DNA of 64,000 nt from Impatiens glandulifera. Taxonomy: Eukaryota; Streptophyta; Magnoliopsida; Ericales; Balsaminaceae. This document shows positions 27,101-40,561 of this stretch, piece after piece. The DNA lies in NCBI RefSeq assembly GCF_907164915.1, contig NC_061865.1, forward strand, positions 52,534,587 to 52,598,586, given 5' to 3'. Both the position numbers and the translations under genes were made by a program. Below the pieces are notes generated by a model. It saw nothing but the letters and a program-made list of their open reading frames with translations, was not told where the DNA came from and did not search any database. How positions within the stretch are numbered: position 1 is the stretch's first letter; every line of letters starts with the position of its first letter.

Positions 27101-30044
27101 ATGCAGCTCAGGTTTCCCATATGATGCAAAACAGTGTGTCAAGTTGTTCTTCACAATCTCTCCACCGTCTCCCCTTATTTGCCTTTCAATATGTAAAAAA
27201 AATGGCTGAATGGGAGGCAAAGTTCGCTCCTAATTATAGTATTTAATTTCAATATGGTGGCTAAACAAATGCTTATTGGGACCACTAACAAAGAAGCTCA
27301 CATGTTGGCAGATGCAAATCAGCAGGAAAACCTCAAGTCCTGGAAAGTTTCCTCAACAGTTAGTTAGCTATTAAAATCGAATGTATAGCACTCGTATAGG
27401 CCCTTCAGAATTATTAAAAATGAAGTGATTAAAGGTTGAGTACCTCCTACTTTGTACTTCACCCCTTACAAACTCTTTATTTTTCAATTATCTTTGTCTA
27501 TGTTTTGTCCCTTTTCTGGTTAGACATGTTACAACACTCCAATTTATACTCTAATTTCCAGCTAATACTCAATCTTTATACAAGTTGGTGAGCAATACCC
27601 AAACCATAAACTGTCTTTAATCTCAAACATCAATCATAAAGGAAGGGTTTTAGTTAAAAGGTGAAAAATTGTATTACTAAAGCCTGTCTAGAGGACCCAT
27701 GATTAATAACATACATCATCCCAAGTTTTTCGCAAAAAACATATAATCCAAGTAACCATTCTACTTCAAGCAATCACATTCATTAGCAAATGATATGTCC
27801 ATGAAATCGTTTCAATAATTTAACAGGGACAATAATGGGTACAAATTTAAGCCTGATAAGGAATTCAGAATATTATTGGAAAGAAAGTCTACAAGGACTT
27901 ATAAGACTAGACTAGGGTGAGAAGAGCAAATATGCTGCAATTCAGGGAGACATAATAGTTATGAGTCATCGAAAGATCTTTGACAAATAACAGGTAGTCA
28001 GACCCCTTTATTTTGGCAATATTCATTTCTGTAAACTCCCCATGGTGGTATCTTTTGTAGTAGTAATGTACAAAGAAAAAAAAATGAGTGGTATCTTTTG
28101 TAGTAGTAATGTACAAAGAAAAAAACTGAATAGCCTAAATGATTTGATCTTCAGTCACCAACTTCAGAAGCAACGCACAGAAAAATTAGCATAACAATTT
28201 CATCAAACAAAATCATTATTTAGTATATAAAATGAAAGACAGACCTGCCAAGTTTCTTGCTGACTACGCATTTGCAAGCTTCTTATCAAAAGAACCTTTT
28301 CCATGGCAGATTTACTCTGTGGAAGTGGCTCTGGTTGCTCAAAGAACCCCTCGTCAGTAGCAATACTGCTGCTGCTGTTTGATCTTGAAAAGGCACTATC
28401 TCGAAAGCCATCTACACTTCCAGACTTTTGAGAAATATATTCTTCAAGGGAGAACTCCACTCTTGTTTGTAAGCTGGGAGGTATGATTACCTAGTGATCC
28501 TCGAGAGCTTAAGTTAAACTATTAACAACCAGAAGAAAGAAAGTAGAATGATGATCTAAAATGTGAATTGTATGGATATATATATTTTATTAATAAGTTA
28601 AAGGAGCAATATGGAAAATTGGGCTATCAAATACCAACAGCAACAACAAACATAGAACTGATTTGACATTTCATGCTAAACAGACCAGGAGAGTAGCTAG
28701 ACTGAAGCACAATACCTCTCTTTGAGGACGCTTTTCGTCCAGGTCAAACCTATAGTTTGGAAGTGGTACCTTACTAACAACAACAACTTTTGCATATATC
28801 TGGCTGCCAAAAAATAAGTTAAGAGATAACAAAAAATCAGCAAATGAACTACACAGAAAAAAAAAGAAGACTAGACATGTTTTCTTATTGAGGATGAAAA
28901 TACCTGTACAAGCCCATCTTGCTAGCCAAAGATGATATTTGATCATATTCTCGTCTGTCTCTCTTATCCCTTGAGATCAATTCTTCTTTGTCCTTGTTGT
29001 GTACAAGTGAAGTTAACTTACATTTCCAGCCATATATATAATCAGATGCAGAGGAACCCTGAAAATATAACAGGAAAATACAACTATCTGCATGAATTTT
29101 GACCTTAAAAGTGTAATACAAAGTTCAAAATTTATGAATAGAATGTTCATTTTCATCTTATATTAACTGATTAATGAGTATTAAGATGCATGGACAAATT
29201 CATATTCTTCTCAGAACCAACTCAGTAGATAACAAAAGACTATATTTTAAGCCAAATGTTACATGTAAAAGATCCTACAAACCTATAAAGTATAAACATC
29301 TCCAAACATGATACCCACCAACAGCATTCAAAGAGGAAAGGGACAAATAATCAACATTCAAAGTAAGTAGAAATAAAATCACCATTCTGATAATCTAAAC
29401 CAATGATGTAAACAAACTATATTGTCTCATGCTCTTTGATTCATCCGTCTTTAAGATGTCTACGAGTAAGATACTAAGGATCGATCTTGTATCAAGCAGC
29501 TGGATAATGATTATATGTATATATTCAGATTGATCTCAGTTTAGTAGAGAGAAAGGAGCTTCTATGGAATCAAAATATAGAAAACATCAGTTACACAAAT
29601 AATTAAGAGGTCAAAGAGATAGAAACTTACGGGATTGAAAAAATACTGCAAATCACGGTCAGAACCTTCCTCAGATAAACCGTCAACTGAATCATACGGC
29701 GAGTTTCTCTTCTGCGGTTGTTGCTGTGTGTAGTTGCTTTGTTGCAAATAAGACTGGGAAGAACTATTAACCCTAGTACTAGTCGAGCTATTGCTTTTGT
29801 GATTGGTAGCTGTCATTGAGATATCAACGACAGGACCAGATGAAGAGATATTAGACGAGGTGATGACTGAACGGAGACGCTGGTGAGGGGGAACATATAC
29901 ACCAAATTTTGAGGACGGAATTGACGGCCGGTCCTTCATCGCCAATGCAATGCCGGAACGGCGGGAATTGACGGAGGTTTCTGTTAGGGTTTTGCGATGC
30001 AATTTGTAGAAGATGAAATGGAGAGGAGTTGTAGAAGAGTACAT
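18105..30044 (-). CDS. DExH-box ATP-dependent RNA helicase, DExH3/DExH5 (DHX36-like) type, with C-terminal dsRBD
   Basis: ATP-dependent RNA/RNP-remodelling helicase, 1,216 aa. Nineteen exons close in phase: 18105-18587, 18687-18797, 19400-19552, 19655-19714, 20308-20613, 20759-20907, 20978-21047, 21162-21365, 22587-22781, 23265-23537, 23675-23842, 25478-25608, 25683-25842, 25922-26110, 26593-26688, 28245-28490, 28716-28803, 28904-29058, 29631-30044. Motifs: Walker A GETGCGKT (339-346), TQPRR (Ia), DEIH (440-443), SAT (472-474), FMTGWDDI (IV), TNIAETS (658-664), QRRGRAGR (705-712), then the HA2/OB region and a dsRNA-binding domain (phrases [20 protein letters not shown]) near the C-terminus. 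A Gln-rich linker (QQQEQQQ) precedes the dsRBD. The N-terminal [15 protein letters not shown] is typical of plant DExH3/DExH5. Every catalytic motif is intact. The first 35 residues are basic and Ser/Thr-rich, and Met36 is a second start. The exact paralogue name is uncertain. Confidence 0.95.
19866..20212. repeat. Degenerate intronic minisatellite, ~65-bp unit
   Basis: It lies in the helicase intron 19,715-20,307. The phrase 'atctggatcatgatccaaaa' returns at least five times with changes (at about 19,910, 19,970, 20,030, 20,055, 20,115 and 20,185), alternating with 'aataatctttataccaa'-like blocks. Read on the minus strand it makes a misleading open frame full of HDPD. Confidence 0.75.
21366..22586 (-). 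other. Large helicase intron
   Basis: A 1.2-kb intron between the motif V exon and the motif VI exon, with clean GTAAGT and TTAG borders. I see nothing recognisable inside it. Motif VI is split here: its Q ends one exon and RRGRAGR starts the next. Confidence 0.85.
23843..25477 (-). other. Large helicase intron
   Basis: A 1.6-kb intron between the SAT-motif exon and the next coding exon. It contains AT-rich unique sequence and no recognised element. Confidence 0.85.
26689..28244 (-). other. Large helicase intron with a 43-bp tandem duplication
   Basis: A 1.56-kb intron upstream of the Walker A exon region. At 28,045-28,128 a unit around 'gtggtatcttttgtagtag' occurs twice head to tail with a 43-bp period. 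An open frame at 27,008-27,220 matches nothing I recognise and is probably chance. Confidence 0.85.
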
Positions 30045-31751
30045 GCAGAATTATAAACGATAATGTTGAAGATCATGCGAAGTCAGGGTTGAGAAGTCGC
30101 CGGCGAAGTCTATCGCCGCCACCGCCGGAAGGAATTTAGGATAACTAGTACTTTAGCAATTCCCCTTAGAAATAAACTATTTAGGGAAAAACCTCAACTT
30201 TAAACTTTACACTAATATTTCATTCTTTTCTTAAAATATAGATTTGAATTTAAAGTAGGAATTAACCTACTTCAATTTAAATTTATTATCAATGTTATTA
30301 AAAATGATACATATAAACAAGTCATTTTTCTCCATAGAAATAAACTCTTAATCAAAAGTGAAAAATCATTTTTGTTCTTGAATTCCTTTAAATGTCTTGT
30401 TTTCTTTATACTATTTAAATTTGAGTTGGTGATGTGTTTTATTCGATGCGACATCTTGTTTAGTCGGATTAGATTTTTCATCACAAATTTTTATAATCTG
30501 AATAATATTTTCAATTGTAAATGGATTACTTATGGTTTATCATTTTTAATTGTCTTGGTAATCATTATTCGAGTATTTGGTGTATGAATGACTTAACTGA
30601 GTTCACAGTGGAGTGGATGAATGACATTAATGTCTAATATTTCATTATGCTACCATCTCTAAATAGAATCTCACCCTGCAATATTCAATTGAAGGGGTTT
30701 TTATTTTTTGTTTGATGTTCTATAATTTTGTTTTCATTATGTTTTATGTTACTCACAAAACAGACTTTGTTAAAATCTCAATTAGCAGTTGTAACTAAAT
30801 ATTTGGTTTATCAATGAAAAGTTTTGTGAAAATTTGCTTATCTTATTTTCTGATTTCGCTCTTAGTCTTGAAGAGTTAAGTATACCTTATCCTTTTTCCT
30901 TAGGCAGACTCGAGAGACCTCTTACTAACTATTTTTTTTTAAGTAAGAAGAGGTATAAAATCACACTACTGTACACAGAGAGAGGCAACCATGGAATAAT
31001 CCAAAGTTAATCCCAAAACAAAGATATGCAAGGCCAAAATCTTACTTTGGCTTATTGGAAAAAAAAAAGCAACATCTATCTTTCTTTTTATAATTCTTGT
31101 CATTATTCTTACTATTCTTTTTCGTCTGTATATTTTTTAATTTTTCTTCTCATAATTATTTTGTTGCACTTTGAAAACCGATTTCCCTTTAGTATTTGAG
31201 ATCAAGATCTAATAACCCTAGTTACATATTTAAGTCCTAACAAATCAATAATGTTAATTTTTCTTAAAATATATATATTTTGATTTGAAATAGTGATGAC
31301 CTCATTTCAATTTAAGCCTCTTATTAATGTTATTAAAGAGTTTTGAGTAAGAATAAATCTAATTTTTTTTTATCTCTTAGATATAACTTGTGAATGAAAC
31401 CAAATCTCAATGATAATACAATGAAAAATAACCATTCTCAAATGATGAACAAATTAGACTGACAAATCAAAATCATTTTTCCAACCCATTACTCAGACGT
31501 AAGAACTCGTGTAAAATATTTAAAATTCAATTATCGCTAAATAATTCATACTAAAAACTTATGACTTATTTAATTAAACAGATAAAATGTGCAATCAAAC
31601 GAAATGAAGGTTATTAACTTATTAAGGGAAAAGTAAGAAACAATTGTTCAACATATATGAACTAATTCAAAAAACAAAAGTTAAATTTCTAAATAAGATT
31701 AATTAAATATGAGTATTTTGAAAGAAAAAAAAGGGAGTACTACAAAAACAT
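30045..31751. other. Intergenic DNA between helicase and aldolase
   Basis: The left part (to about 30,130) is GC-richer helicase 5' flank. The rest is AT-rich. A loosely similar ~150-bp stretch occurs twice (about 30,235-30,310 and 31,265-31,345, both with 'attatyaatgttattaaa'). No gene is recognised. Confidence 0.6.
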
Positions 31752-34288
31752 CTAATAGGTGTAGCCCTTGACAAACATTCCCTTCTTAGCCTCCTCATTC
31801 TCACCTTGAGCCGAGTACTTGCCTAGTTGAGCCAGTGAGTTAGCCTTGGCCCGAACAAGCAATGACTTCTGAGCAGCTTCGACATTCTCAGGAATTCCTT
31901 TCCATGTCTTGAGCACACTATTCTGAAGAGCACGTGCATAAGAGAACGATACGTGCCATGGATTTGGGCTCTGGTTCATTTCGTTCAGGTTAAGCGTTGC
32001 TTCCATTTCAGATTGCCCACCCGACAAGAACTACATAAATCAAAACAAAATTAATGTTTGAAGAGGAATCTGAAGCAATAACTATGCAAGAAATAAGATG
32101 TTGATTGTTTCTTATAAAATGATACGGGTATTATAGTTGATGAAGTGATATAATGGTTGAAAAGATAGTTAATGTTGTAAAAGATTTTTTTGAAATAACC
32201 TTGGCTAATGTTTGATCTTTGGAGTATTTGGTTTTTTTCAAAAAACAAACCTCTATCAAATACAAACATTTTAGTAACTTCACCCAAATAATCCAAAAAC
32301 TCACTTTTTCATCAAACAAGATTTTGATTTTAAAATCTTCAAACAACCCCACATCATGTGTTTCATAAACGTTTGTTACGGCTAGTTTCAATAAAATGAG
32401 TTCATTTTCTCGAAAAATAAAATAATAATTAAGTAGTTGATATTTTGTACCATGATTCCCGGGACAGCTGGAGGCACTCTCCTTCTGAGAAGGGATAGTG
32501 TGTGCTTGGCAATAGTCTCTGGGGATGCTTTTTCCTTGTGGTCAGCTCCAGGAGTGACCATACTCGGTTTGAGTAGAATACCCTCAAACATGACATTGTT
32601 TTGGGCCAAATAGTAGAACACTTCTGCCCATACATTCTCTGCCACTTCTAGAGTCCTCTCGATTGAATGATCCCCATCGAGAAGGATTTCAGGTTCCACG
32701 ATAGGAACAAGACCATTATCCTAGCATTTATAAATAACTCGAGATCAAATCAAGTGAAAAGGTTCATGTTTCCTTCTCTTTATACATATATAAATATCTG
32801 GATAAAGCAAGCACCTGAGAAATGGCAGCATAACGCGCAAGTCCCCATGCAGCCTCCTTAACTGCCAAAGCCGAAGGTCCACAAGGAATGCTCACAACTG
32901 TTCTCCTGTTGTGTAACAGTAGTTGTTTAAGAGTAGTATGGTACTTAGTAGGATAAACTAATGGATTAGTGGGTTATAAATAGTATAGTATGTATTATTT
33001 GGAGTTATGAATGACAAAGGGTCGACATTTGGAAACACTTTTGTTTATGTATCTCAAAATGTTCTAACCTTTTTGGAAAAGTGATCTTTTGTCACAATTA
33101 TCGTCACTTTGAATTGTCAAATGAAAAGTGAGTGATTTTGTTTGCATTTGACATGAAACATATGATTGAAGTAGATGAAACTTTTGTAAGATAAAAAGTA
33201 CACGAAAAATTTATCTTTACAGAATTTGTAGATCATGCTACATAAAAGATAGATGAAATTTTTTACCAAATAAATTTTTCTTTTTATTTTGCCACTTTGA
33301 CAAAACTAGATACCAAAAAGGCCATTATCTTTCATCTACAAAGCCTAGATCATTACATTAGCTACATTATCGGTTCACGTATCAATTGCAGTCGAATGAA
33401 AATGCTTACCACTTTGCAAAACGAGCACCTTGTTTATAGTATTCAGCCGATCTAGAAGCCAAACCATCAATCCCTTGGCACCAAGACTCATTGTTAGATC
33501 CAGGTAGAGGCATCAAACCCTGAAATAAGATAATTACAAGTTAAAATCGAACAGTGATGCCAAACTACTTAATTCAATGAAGCACACCTTATCAACTTTG
33601 ATACCAGGAACAATATTCTGCTCTTTCAAACAATCCACAAACTTCTTTCCATCTGTTGTTGATTGGTAAAGTGTCTCTTCAAAAAGAATAGCCCCAGATA
33701 TGTATTCGCCCAATCCAGGAGTAGTAAGCAGAAGTTGCCTATAAGCTTGTCTATTCTCTTCTGTATTGTCTAAGCCAATAGACGCCAATCTCTTTCCACA
33801 TGTCGCGCTTGATTCATCAATAGCAAGAATACCACGACCAGTAGATGCAACAGTTCTCTACAAGACAATGGAAAAACAAAAATCAAAAATCAAAATCAAG
33901 CATTTGAAAGATTTTAAGTGAAAATATAGAAATTTCTTCTGTTGTGATTTCCAATTGAAACCCTGATTATAATTTGCATTAGGGTTTTAAATTCAATGTT
34001 CAATCACACTATTATATTCAGTTGGTGAATTCGATTAAAAACTGCATGGATAAGCAAATTGATCAGGAATTGACTAGATGCAGCACGATCAGCAGAATAT
34101 GAATCAAAGAAAGAGAAACTCACGGCGGTTTTGAAAAGTTCGTCTTGGTAACATCCTCCAGCTCGAACGACGGAAATGCGGCGGCGATTGGAAAGTCGGC
34201 AAGTTGATACAGGTTGCTGATTGAACGAATGTTGACCGATCCACTGTGAAGAAGATGCGTTTAGCTTGATCGAACTTGAGAACGCCAT
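31752..34288 (-). CDS. FBA3: Fructose-bisphosphate aldolase, class I, plastid (FBA3-like)
   Basis: Reversible cleavage of fructose-1,6-bisphosphate (and condensation with erythrose-4-phosphate) in plastid glycolysis/Calvin cycle. Six exons: 31752-32030, 32451-32720, 32815-32905, 33410-33519, 33588-33857, 34124-34288. They join in phase to 394 aa. The first ~43 residues are Ser/Arg-rich with no acidic residue, typical of a plastid transit peptide ending near VVRA. Active-site residues by family pattern: D69 in GILAIDES, K181 in AKWR, E223 in VEPEIL, and Schiff-base K263 in GILLKPSM. The family C-terminus GMFVKGYTY, with the conserved terminal Tyr, is present. The body ([33 protein letters not shown]) looks closer to Arabidopsis FBA3 than to FBA1/FBA2; that paralogue call is from memory and less certain than the enzyme call. 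A CT-rich leader (34,299-34,335) precedes the start. Confidence 0.97.
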
Positions 34289-34298
34289 AGTTGATTCA

Positions 34299-34335
34299 GT
34301 TTTTCTTCTTCTTTCTTCTTCTTCTCTTCTCTTCG
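34299..34335 (-). promoter_or_regulatory. GA/GAA-rich 5' leader of the aldolase gene
   Basis: Minus-strand GAA/GA repeats lie just upstream of the ATG. Such purine-rich leaders are common at highly expressed plant plastid-protein genes. A role here is only inferred. Confidence 0.45.
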
Positions 34336-34339
34336 TAGT

Positions 34340-35930
34340 ATTATTATGGCTATATCCAACTTTGTTAGGTCCGTCCGAGACGCCGTCACTGCGCCAGTTT
34401 GTTAGGAATGACCCAAATTCATTTTCAAATAAAAATTCAACAAATATAGGGTTAGTTTGATTATATTATTTTGAATAATATATAAAAATAAGGTGAAAAT
34501 ATATATAGATTTAAATTTGTAATTTCAATATGTGTTTGTGTTAAAATTAAAAAGAAGAGATATAGTTTAAATTTATGTTTTGTTATTATTATTATATTTA
34601 TATAAATAATTAACTGATTAATTAAATATAAAATTATTTGATGATTTATAAAATTATATTAAAAAAATAAAAGAACAAAAATAATAGGTGAAAAGGTGGT
34701 GAAATAATGAATAAAAAAATTAAAATGTGATAAAAAAAAATTATAAGCTTAAAAGTAATAAAAAAGAGAGAGTCAGATCTGTTGTAATAGTCCATGTTTC
34801 ATTTGGTGAACCAGCCTTCAAAAACAAATAAACTATACATTATAAATATAAAATAATTTTCATATTTAATTTGATTATAAATTCTTTGATTAACTATTGG
34901 TTAAAATTATTATATCAAGTGTTTGATAATTTAATTTATTATTATTTTATTTTATTTTTTAATAAAGGATAATTAGAATGACTTGTGATAATTTGATTTA
35001 CCACATAATTTAATATATAAGGACTTATTTAATATAAATTATTTGATAACGCAGGGTTATAATTACTTGTTTTTATATATTTAAGTGAAAATATATTAAA
35101 AATAAAAAAATTAATATATCAAACTTATTTTAAAAGTAAAAAATGATAAATAAATTATTCTAAAAAAACAACTAAAAACCTTTAACTTTTAAATTTAATA
35201 AAATTATTTTTTATATATAAAGTTGTTAGATTTTTTATTTTATTTTTATCATAATTCATTAAATTTTTAATATTATTAGATTAATTTCAAATATCATTTA
35301 AAAATTAAAATGTAAGCTAATTATAAAATATAAAAAGAAAAAGAGAATTTAAAATTATATATAATTTAATATACAAATTAAAAAATATATTAAATTATAT
35401 CATTTAATATATTAAGTTTATTATATTATTTTGGAGGTAAATGACTTCATAATCCAACTAATTGTATATATTTTTTTAATCTGATCAATTAAATATATTT
35501 TTTTTATAAAAGAAATGATGGGAGATTAAATTTGGAAAAGAGAATTAAAAAGAGAATAATAATTATTTTTTTATTTTCTCTGTTTCCTCACTCTTTATAT
35601 ACTTTTACCAACCAATAATAAATATATAATAATAAATAAATTAAATAATCGAAAATAAAAATAATAAAAAAAAGAAAAGTATAAAGAGATAAAGTAATAA
35701 AAAAATTTTATTATTTTTTTAATCAATTAAAGTCACCTCATTTCTCGTACCATCATTTCTCATCTAATAAATAATTTTTATAATAATAAAGCATGAAAGA
35801 TATTATAAAATAAATTAAGATATATAAAATTTTTACATCTTAATTAGTTGAATGATTAAAAGTTATATTATTTTCAAATAGTAAAATTAATTAAAAAAAA
35901 TTTACCTAGTATAAATTAATATTATTTATA
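34340..35930. other. AT-rich DNA flanking the satellite array
   Basis: More than 75% A/T by eye, with long runs of A or T and no recognised gene. The array monomer starts to appear at about 35,940 ('ttcgcataataagacaaattatatatta'). Confidence 0.6.
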
Positions 35931-36715
35931 AGGTAAGTAATTTCGCATAATAAGACAAATTATATATTATTTTTCGACAAATTATATATTCTTTTTTCAT
36001 AATTCGAACAAAATATATATTTTTCATAATCCGATAAATTAATTTTTTTTTTCATAATCCATTTTTTCCGACAAATTATATATATATATATATATAATCC
36101 CACAAACAAATTATTTAATTTTTTAATTTTTTTCACAATACAACCAATTATATATTTTATATTTATAGCACGACAAATTAAATATTTTTTAATAATTCGA
36201 GTAATTATATATTTTTCATAATTAAATATTTTTTAATAATTCGAGTAATTATATATTTTTCATAGTTAGACAAATTATATTTTTTTTATTTTTTTTCATA
36301 ATTCGACAAATAATATTTTATATTCATAATCCTATTAATTATTCTTTCTTTTTCATAATTTCATAAATTATATTTATTTTTCATTAAAAAAATATAAAAA
36401 ATGTAAGTGATTTTTCATAATCCGACAAATTATATATATTTTTTATAATCAACAAAATTATATATATTTTTCATAATACAACCAATTATATCTTTTCATA
36501 ATACGACAACTTATATATATTTTTCATAATCCGACAAATTATATATTTTTCATTATCTAACAAATTATATATATATATATATATATATATTTATAATTCA
36601 AACAAATTATATATATATATATATATATAATTCGAACAAATTATATATATATATATTTATAATTCGAACAAATTATATATTTTTCCATAATCTAACAAAT
36701 TATATATATATTTTT

Positions 36716-37764
36716 GAAAAAAAACTCACTTAGACGTATGTACTAATAAAAAGTCATTTAAACATATGTATTATCAAAAATTGGCTCATTTAGCCTTTTT
36801 AGTAACCATGGTTAATCTTTATTTTTAAATTTATATATTTATTGATTAAATATCAATATATTTTCTCTCTCCTTCTTTTTCATTAATTAAACTAGGTAAT
36901 TTATTTTATTCTTAAATTTTTTATTATTTTAATATTAATTTCTCTTTTATATTTCATTTTTTTTATTAGTTTTTATTTCTCATATATTTTAAATTCTCAT
37001 TTTCTTAAAAAAATTTAACAACTTATTTATGAATTTTATGTTTTATTGTAATATTTTTTTGAAGAGTTTTTTCTTATTTAATTTAATATAATAAAATTGA
37101 AAAAGAGTTTTTTCTTATTTAGTTAGTTTAATATAAATAAAAATGAAATTAATAATTTTTTATTTAATTTTTATTCACGTATATTAGCAGTAAATGAATT
37201 GTTTTGTCTAATATTTGATTATTACTCTTTTATTGTTTGATGAATAAGTTTTTATTATTATTCAATTCTTAATTATTAATTAATTTATTTTTGTGTTGAA
37301 GGATTTTTATTGTTATAAGAATTTTCATTGTTATATTCAATTATTGGGATCATACAATTTTAAAATAATTAATAATTAATGTGGATATAAACAAAATATA
37401 TAAAAAAGAAGAAGAAATATATAATTAAAATAATTAATGATGAATGCTCATATATATATATATAATAAAATTAAAATAATTAATCATAAATACTCATATA
37501 AAAATAATAAAAATTATAAAAAAGATAAAAATAGAGAATTCATTTATTCGTAATAAATGAAATAATAAATGAAAAGGAAAGAGAAATAAAATATATTAAT
37601 ATTTAATTAATAAATATATAAATTTAAAAATAAAAGTTAACCATTGTTATTAAAAAAGGCTAAATGAACCAATTTTTAATAGCACATACGTTTAAATGAC
37701 TTTTTATTAGTACATACGTTTAAGTGAGCTATACAAGTAGATACGTGTAAGTGAGCTTTTTTCC
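36716..37764. mobile_element. 1,049-bp long-TIR DNA transposon derivative (MULE-like MITE)
   Basis: Left end GAAAAAAAACTCACTTAGAC, right end in inverse orientation GGAAAAAAGCTCACTTACAC. The inverted repeats run about 150-170 bp each, sharing 'acgtatgtactaataaaaag', 'ttcatttagccttttt' and 'tttttaaatttatatattta'. The centre is AT-rich and codes for nothing. It is flanked on both sides by TATATTTTT (36,707-36,715 and 37,765-37,773), a 9-bp target duplication as Mutator-like elements make. Because that 9-mer is common in the array, the duplication alone is weak evidence. The inverted repeat is unmistakable. Confidence 0.8.
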
Positions 37765-38154
37765 TATATTTTTTTCATAATTCAATCAATTATAAAATTT
37801 TTTATAAGACAAATTATATATTTTCTTTCGACCAATTACATTTTTTTTCATAATCCAACAAATATATATTTTATTTTCATAATCCTATAAATTATACTTT
37901 TTTATTTTCATAATTTGATAAATTGTATTTATTTTTCATTAAAAAAGAAGTGTAAGTTATTTTTCATAATTCCACAAATTATATATATTTTTTATAATCC
38001 GACAAATTATATATATTTTTCCGACAAATTATATCTTTTCATAATACGTCAAATTATATATATTTTTCATAATACGACAAATTATATCTTTTCATAATAC
38101 TACAAATTATATATATTTTTCATCAGACAAATTATATATTTTTTATTATCCAAC

Positions 38155-38157
<3 letters not shown>

Positions 38158-38211
<54 letters not shown>
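38158..38211. repeat. Long (TA)n run
   Basis: About 25 TA units with no interruption, preceded by 'ccaacaaattatatat' and followed by 'tttgataattcgaacaaa', its standard position in the array blocks. Confidence 0.95.
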
Positions 38212-38213
<2 letters not shown>

Positions 38214-39830
38214 ATAATTCGAACAAATTATATATTTTTCCATAATCTAACAAATTATTATTTTTTTTCATAATTCAACCAATTATATTTTTTTTTCATA
38301 AGACAATAATCCTATTTTTTTTTTTTTATATAATTTGATAAATTATATTTTTTCATAATACTACAAATTATATATTTTCATAATACTACAACAAATTATA
38401 TATATTTTTCATAATCCGACAAATTATATATATTTTTCATATTATATATATTTTTTTCCTAATACGACAAATTATATCTTTTCATGATACTACAACAAAT
38501 TATATATATTTTTCATAAATTGACAAATTATATATTTTTCATTATCTGACCAATTATATATATAATATATATATATATATATTTTATAATTCGAATAAAT
38601 TATATATATTTTTTTTCATAATTCAACCAATTATAGTTTTTTTTTCATAAGACAAATTATATATTTTCTTTTATCGACCAATTACATTTTTTTTATAATC
38701 CGACAAATATATATTTTATTTTTATAATCCTATAAATTATACTTTTTTTTCATAATTTGATAAATTATATTTATTTTTAATTAAAAAAAAGTGTAAGTGA
38801 TTTTTCACGACAATATATATATATTTTTTATAATCTGACAAATTATATATATTTTTCATAATATGACAAATTATATCTTTTCATAATACGTCAAATTATA
38901 TATATTTTTCATAACAAATTATATCTTTTCATAATACTACAAATTATATATTTTTCATAATACGACAAATTATATATTTTTCATCATCCGACAAATTATA
39001 TATATATATATATATATATTTGATAATTCGAACAAATAATATATTTTTTCATAATACAATAAATTATATATATATTTTTTTCATAATTCAACCAATTATA
39101 TTTTTTTCATAAGACAAATTATATATTTTTTTATATAAACCAATTACATTATTTTTCATAATCCGACAAATATGTATTTTATTTTCATAATCGTATAATT
39201 TTTTTTTTTAATTTGATAAATTATATTTATTTTTCATTAAAAAAAAGTGCAAGTGATTTTTCATAATTCCACAAATTATATATATTTTTTATAATCTGAC
39301 AAATTATATTTATTTTTCAGACAAATTATTTCTTTTCATAATACGTCAAATTATATATATTTTTCACGACAAGTTATATCTTTTCATAATACTACAAATT
39401 ATATATATTTTTCATAATCCGACATATTATATAATTTTTATTATCTGACAAATTATATATATATATATATATATTTTGATAATTCAAACAAATTATATAT
39501 TTTTCCATAATCCAACAAATTATATGTTTTTTTTTCATAATTCAACCAATTATATTTTTTTTCATAAGACAATAATCCTATAATTTTTTTATTATTTATA
39601 ATTTGATAAATTATATTTATTTTTCATTAAAAAAAGTGTAAATGATTTTTCATAATCCAACAAATTATATATATTTTTTATAATCCAACAAATTATATAT
39701 ATTTTTTATAATCCGACAAATTATAAATATATTTTCATAATAAGACAAATTATATCTTTTCATAATAAAACAAATTATATCTTTTCATAATACTACAAAT
39801 TATATTACGATAAATTATATCTTTTCATAA

Positions 39831-39865
<35 letters not shown>

Positions 39866-40165
39866 CATAATACGAAAAAATATATCTTTTACTTTTCATA
39901 ATACTACAAATTATATTACGACAAATTATATCTCTTCATAATACTATAATTATATATATTTTTCATAATCCGACAAATTATATATTATTCATTATCTAAC
40001 AAATTATATATATATTTTCATAATTTTTTCATAATCAGACAAATATATATTTTATTTTCATAATCCTATAAATTATACTTTTTTTTTCATAATTTGATAA
40101 ACTATATTTATTTTTAATTAAAAAAAAAGTGTAAGTGATTTTTCATAATTCGACAAATTATATAT

Positions 40166-40372
40166 GATAAATGATTGAGAGGGGAATTTGAGGGAGGGAA
40201 TGATGTGGCTCAATTTAATTAGCCAAACAAATAACAGAATTTCTCTCTCTTCTCTTCCTTCTCACCTTTTATATTTTTTCCAACTTTTTTTCGAACCAGT
40301 GATATATAGCACATCATTCCCTCCTCCATTTTCTCCCTCAAATTCTTCCCCCTATCACTCCTCATTAACCTC
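40166..40372. mobile_element. MITE copy A (207 bp)
   Basis: It starts GATAAATGATTGAGAGGGG and ends ATCACTCCTCATTAACCTC. The ends are imperfect inverted repeats sharing 'gaatttgagggag' and 'gagggaatgatgtg'. Flanks are ATTATATAT at 40,157-40,165 and 40,373-40,381, a 9-bp target duplication. It is much GC-richer than the surrounding array, and it has no coding capacity. Confidence 0.85.
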
Positions 40373-40529
40373 ATTATATATATTTTTTATAATCTGACAA
40401 ATTATATCTTTTCATAATACGTTAAATTATATATATTTTTCATAACAAATTATATCTTTTCATATTATTACAAATTATATATATTTTTCATAATCTGAGA
40501 AATTATATATTTTTTATTATTGAACAAAT

Positions 40530-40561
<32 letters not shown>

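Noticed and set aside
27008..27220. Open frame in a helicase intron (starts [14 protein letters not shown]).
   Set aside because: No family is recognised. It lies wholly in an intron whose splice sites give an unbroken helicase, and no splice signals frame it as an alternative exon.
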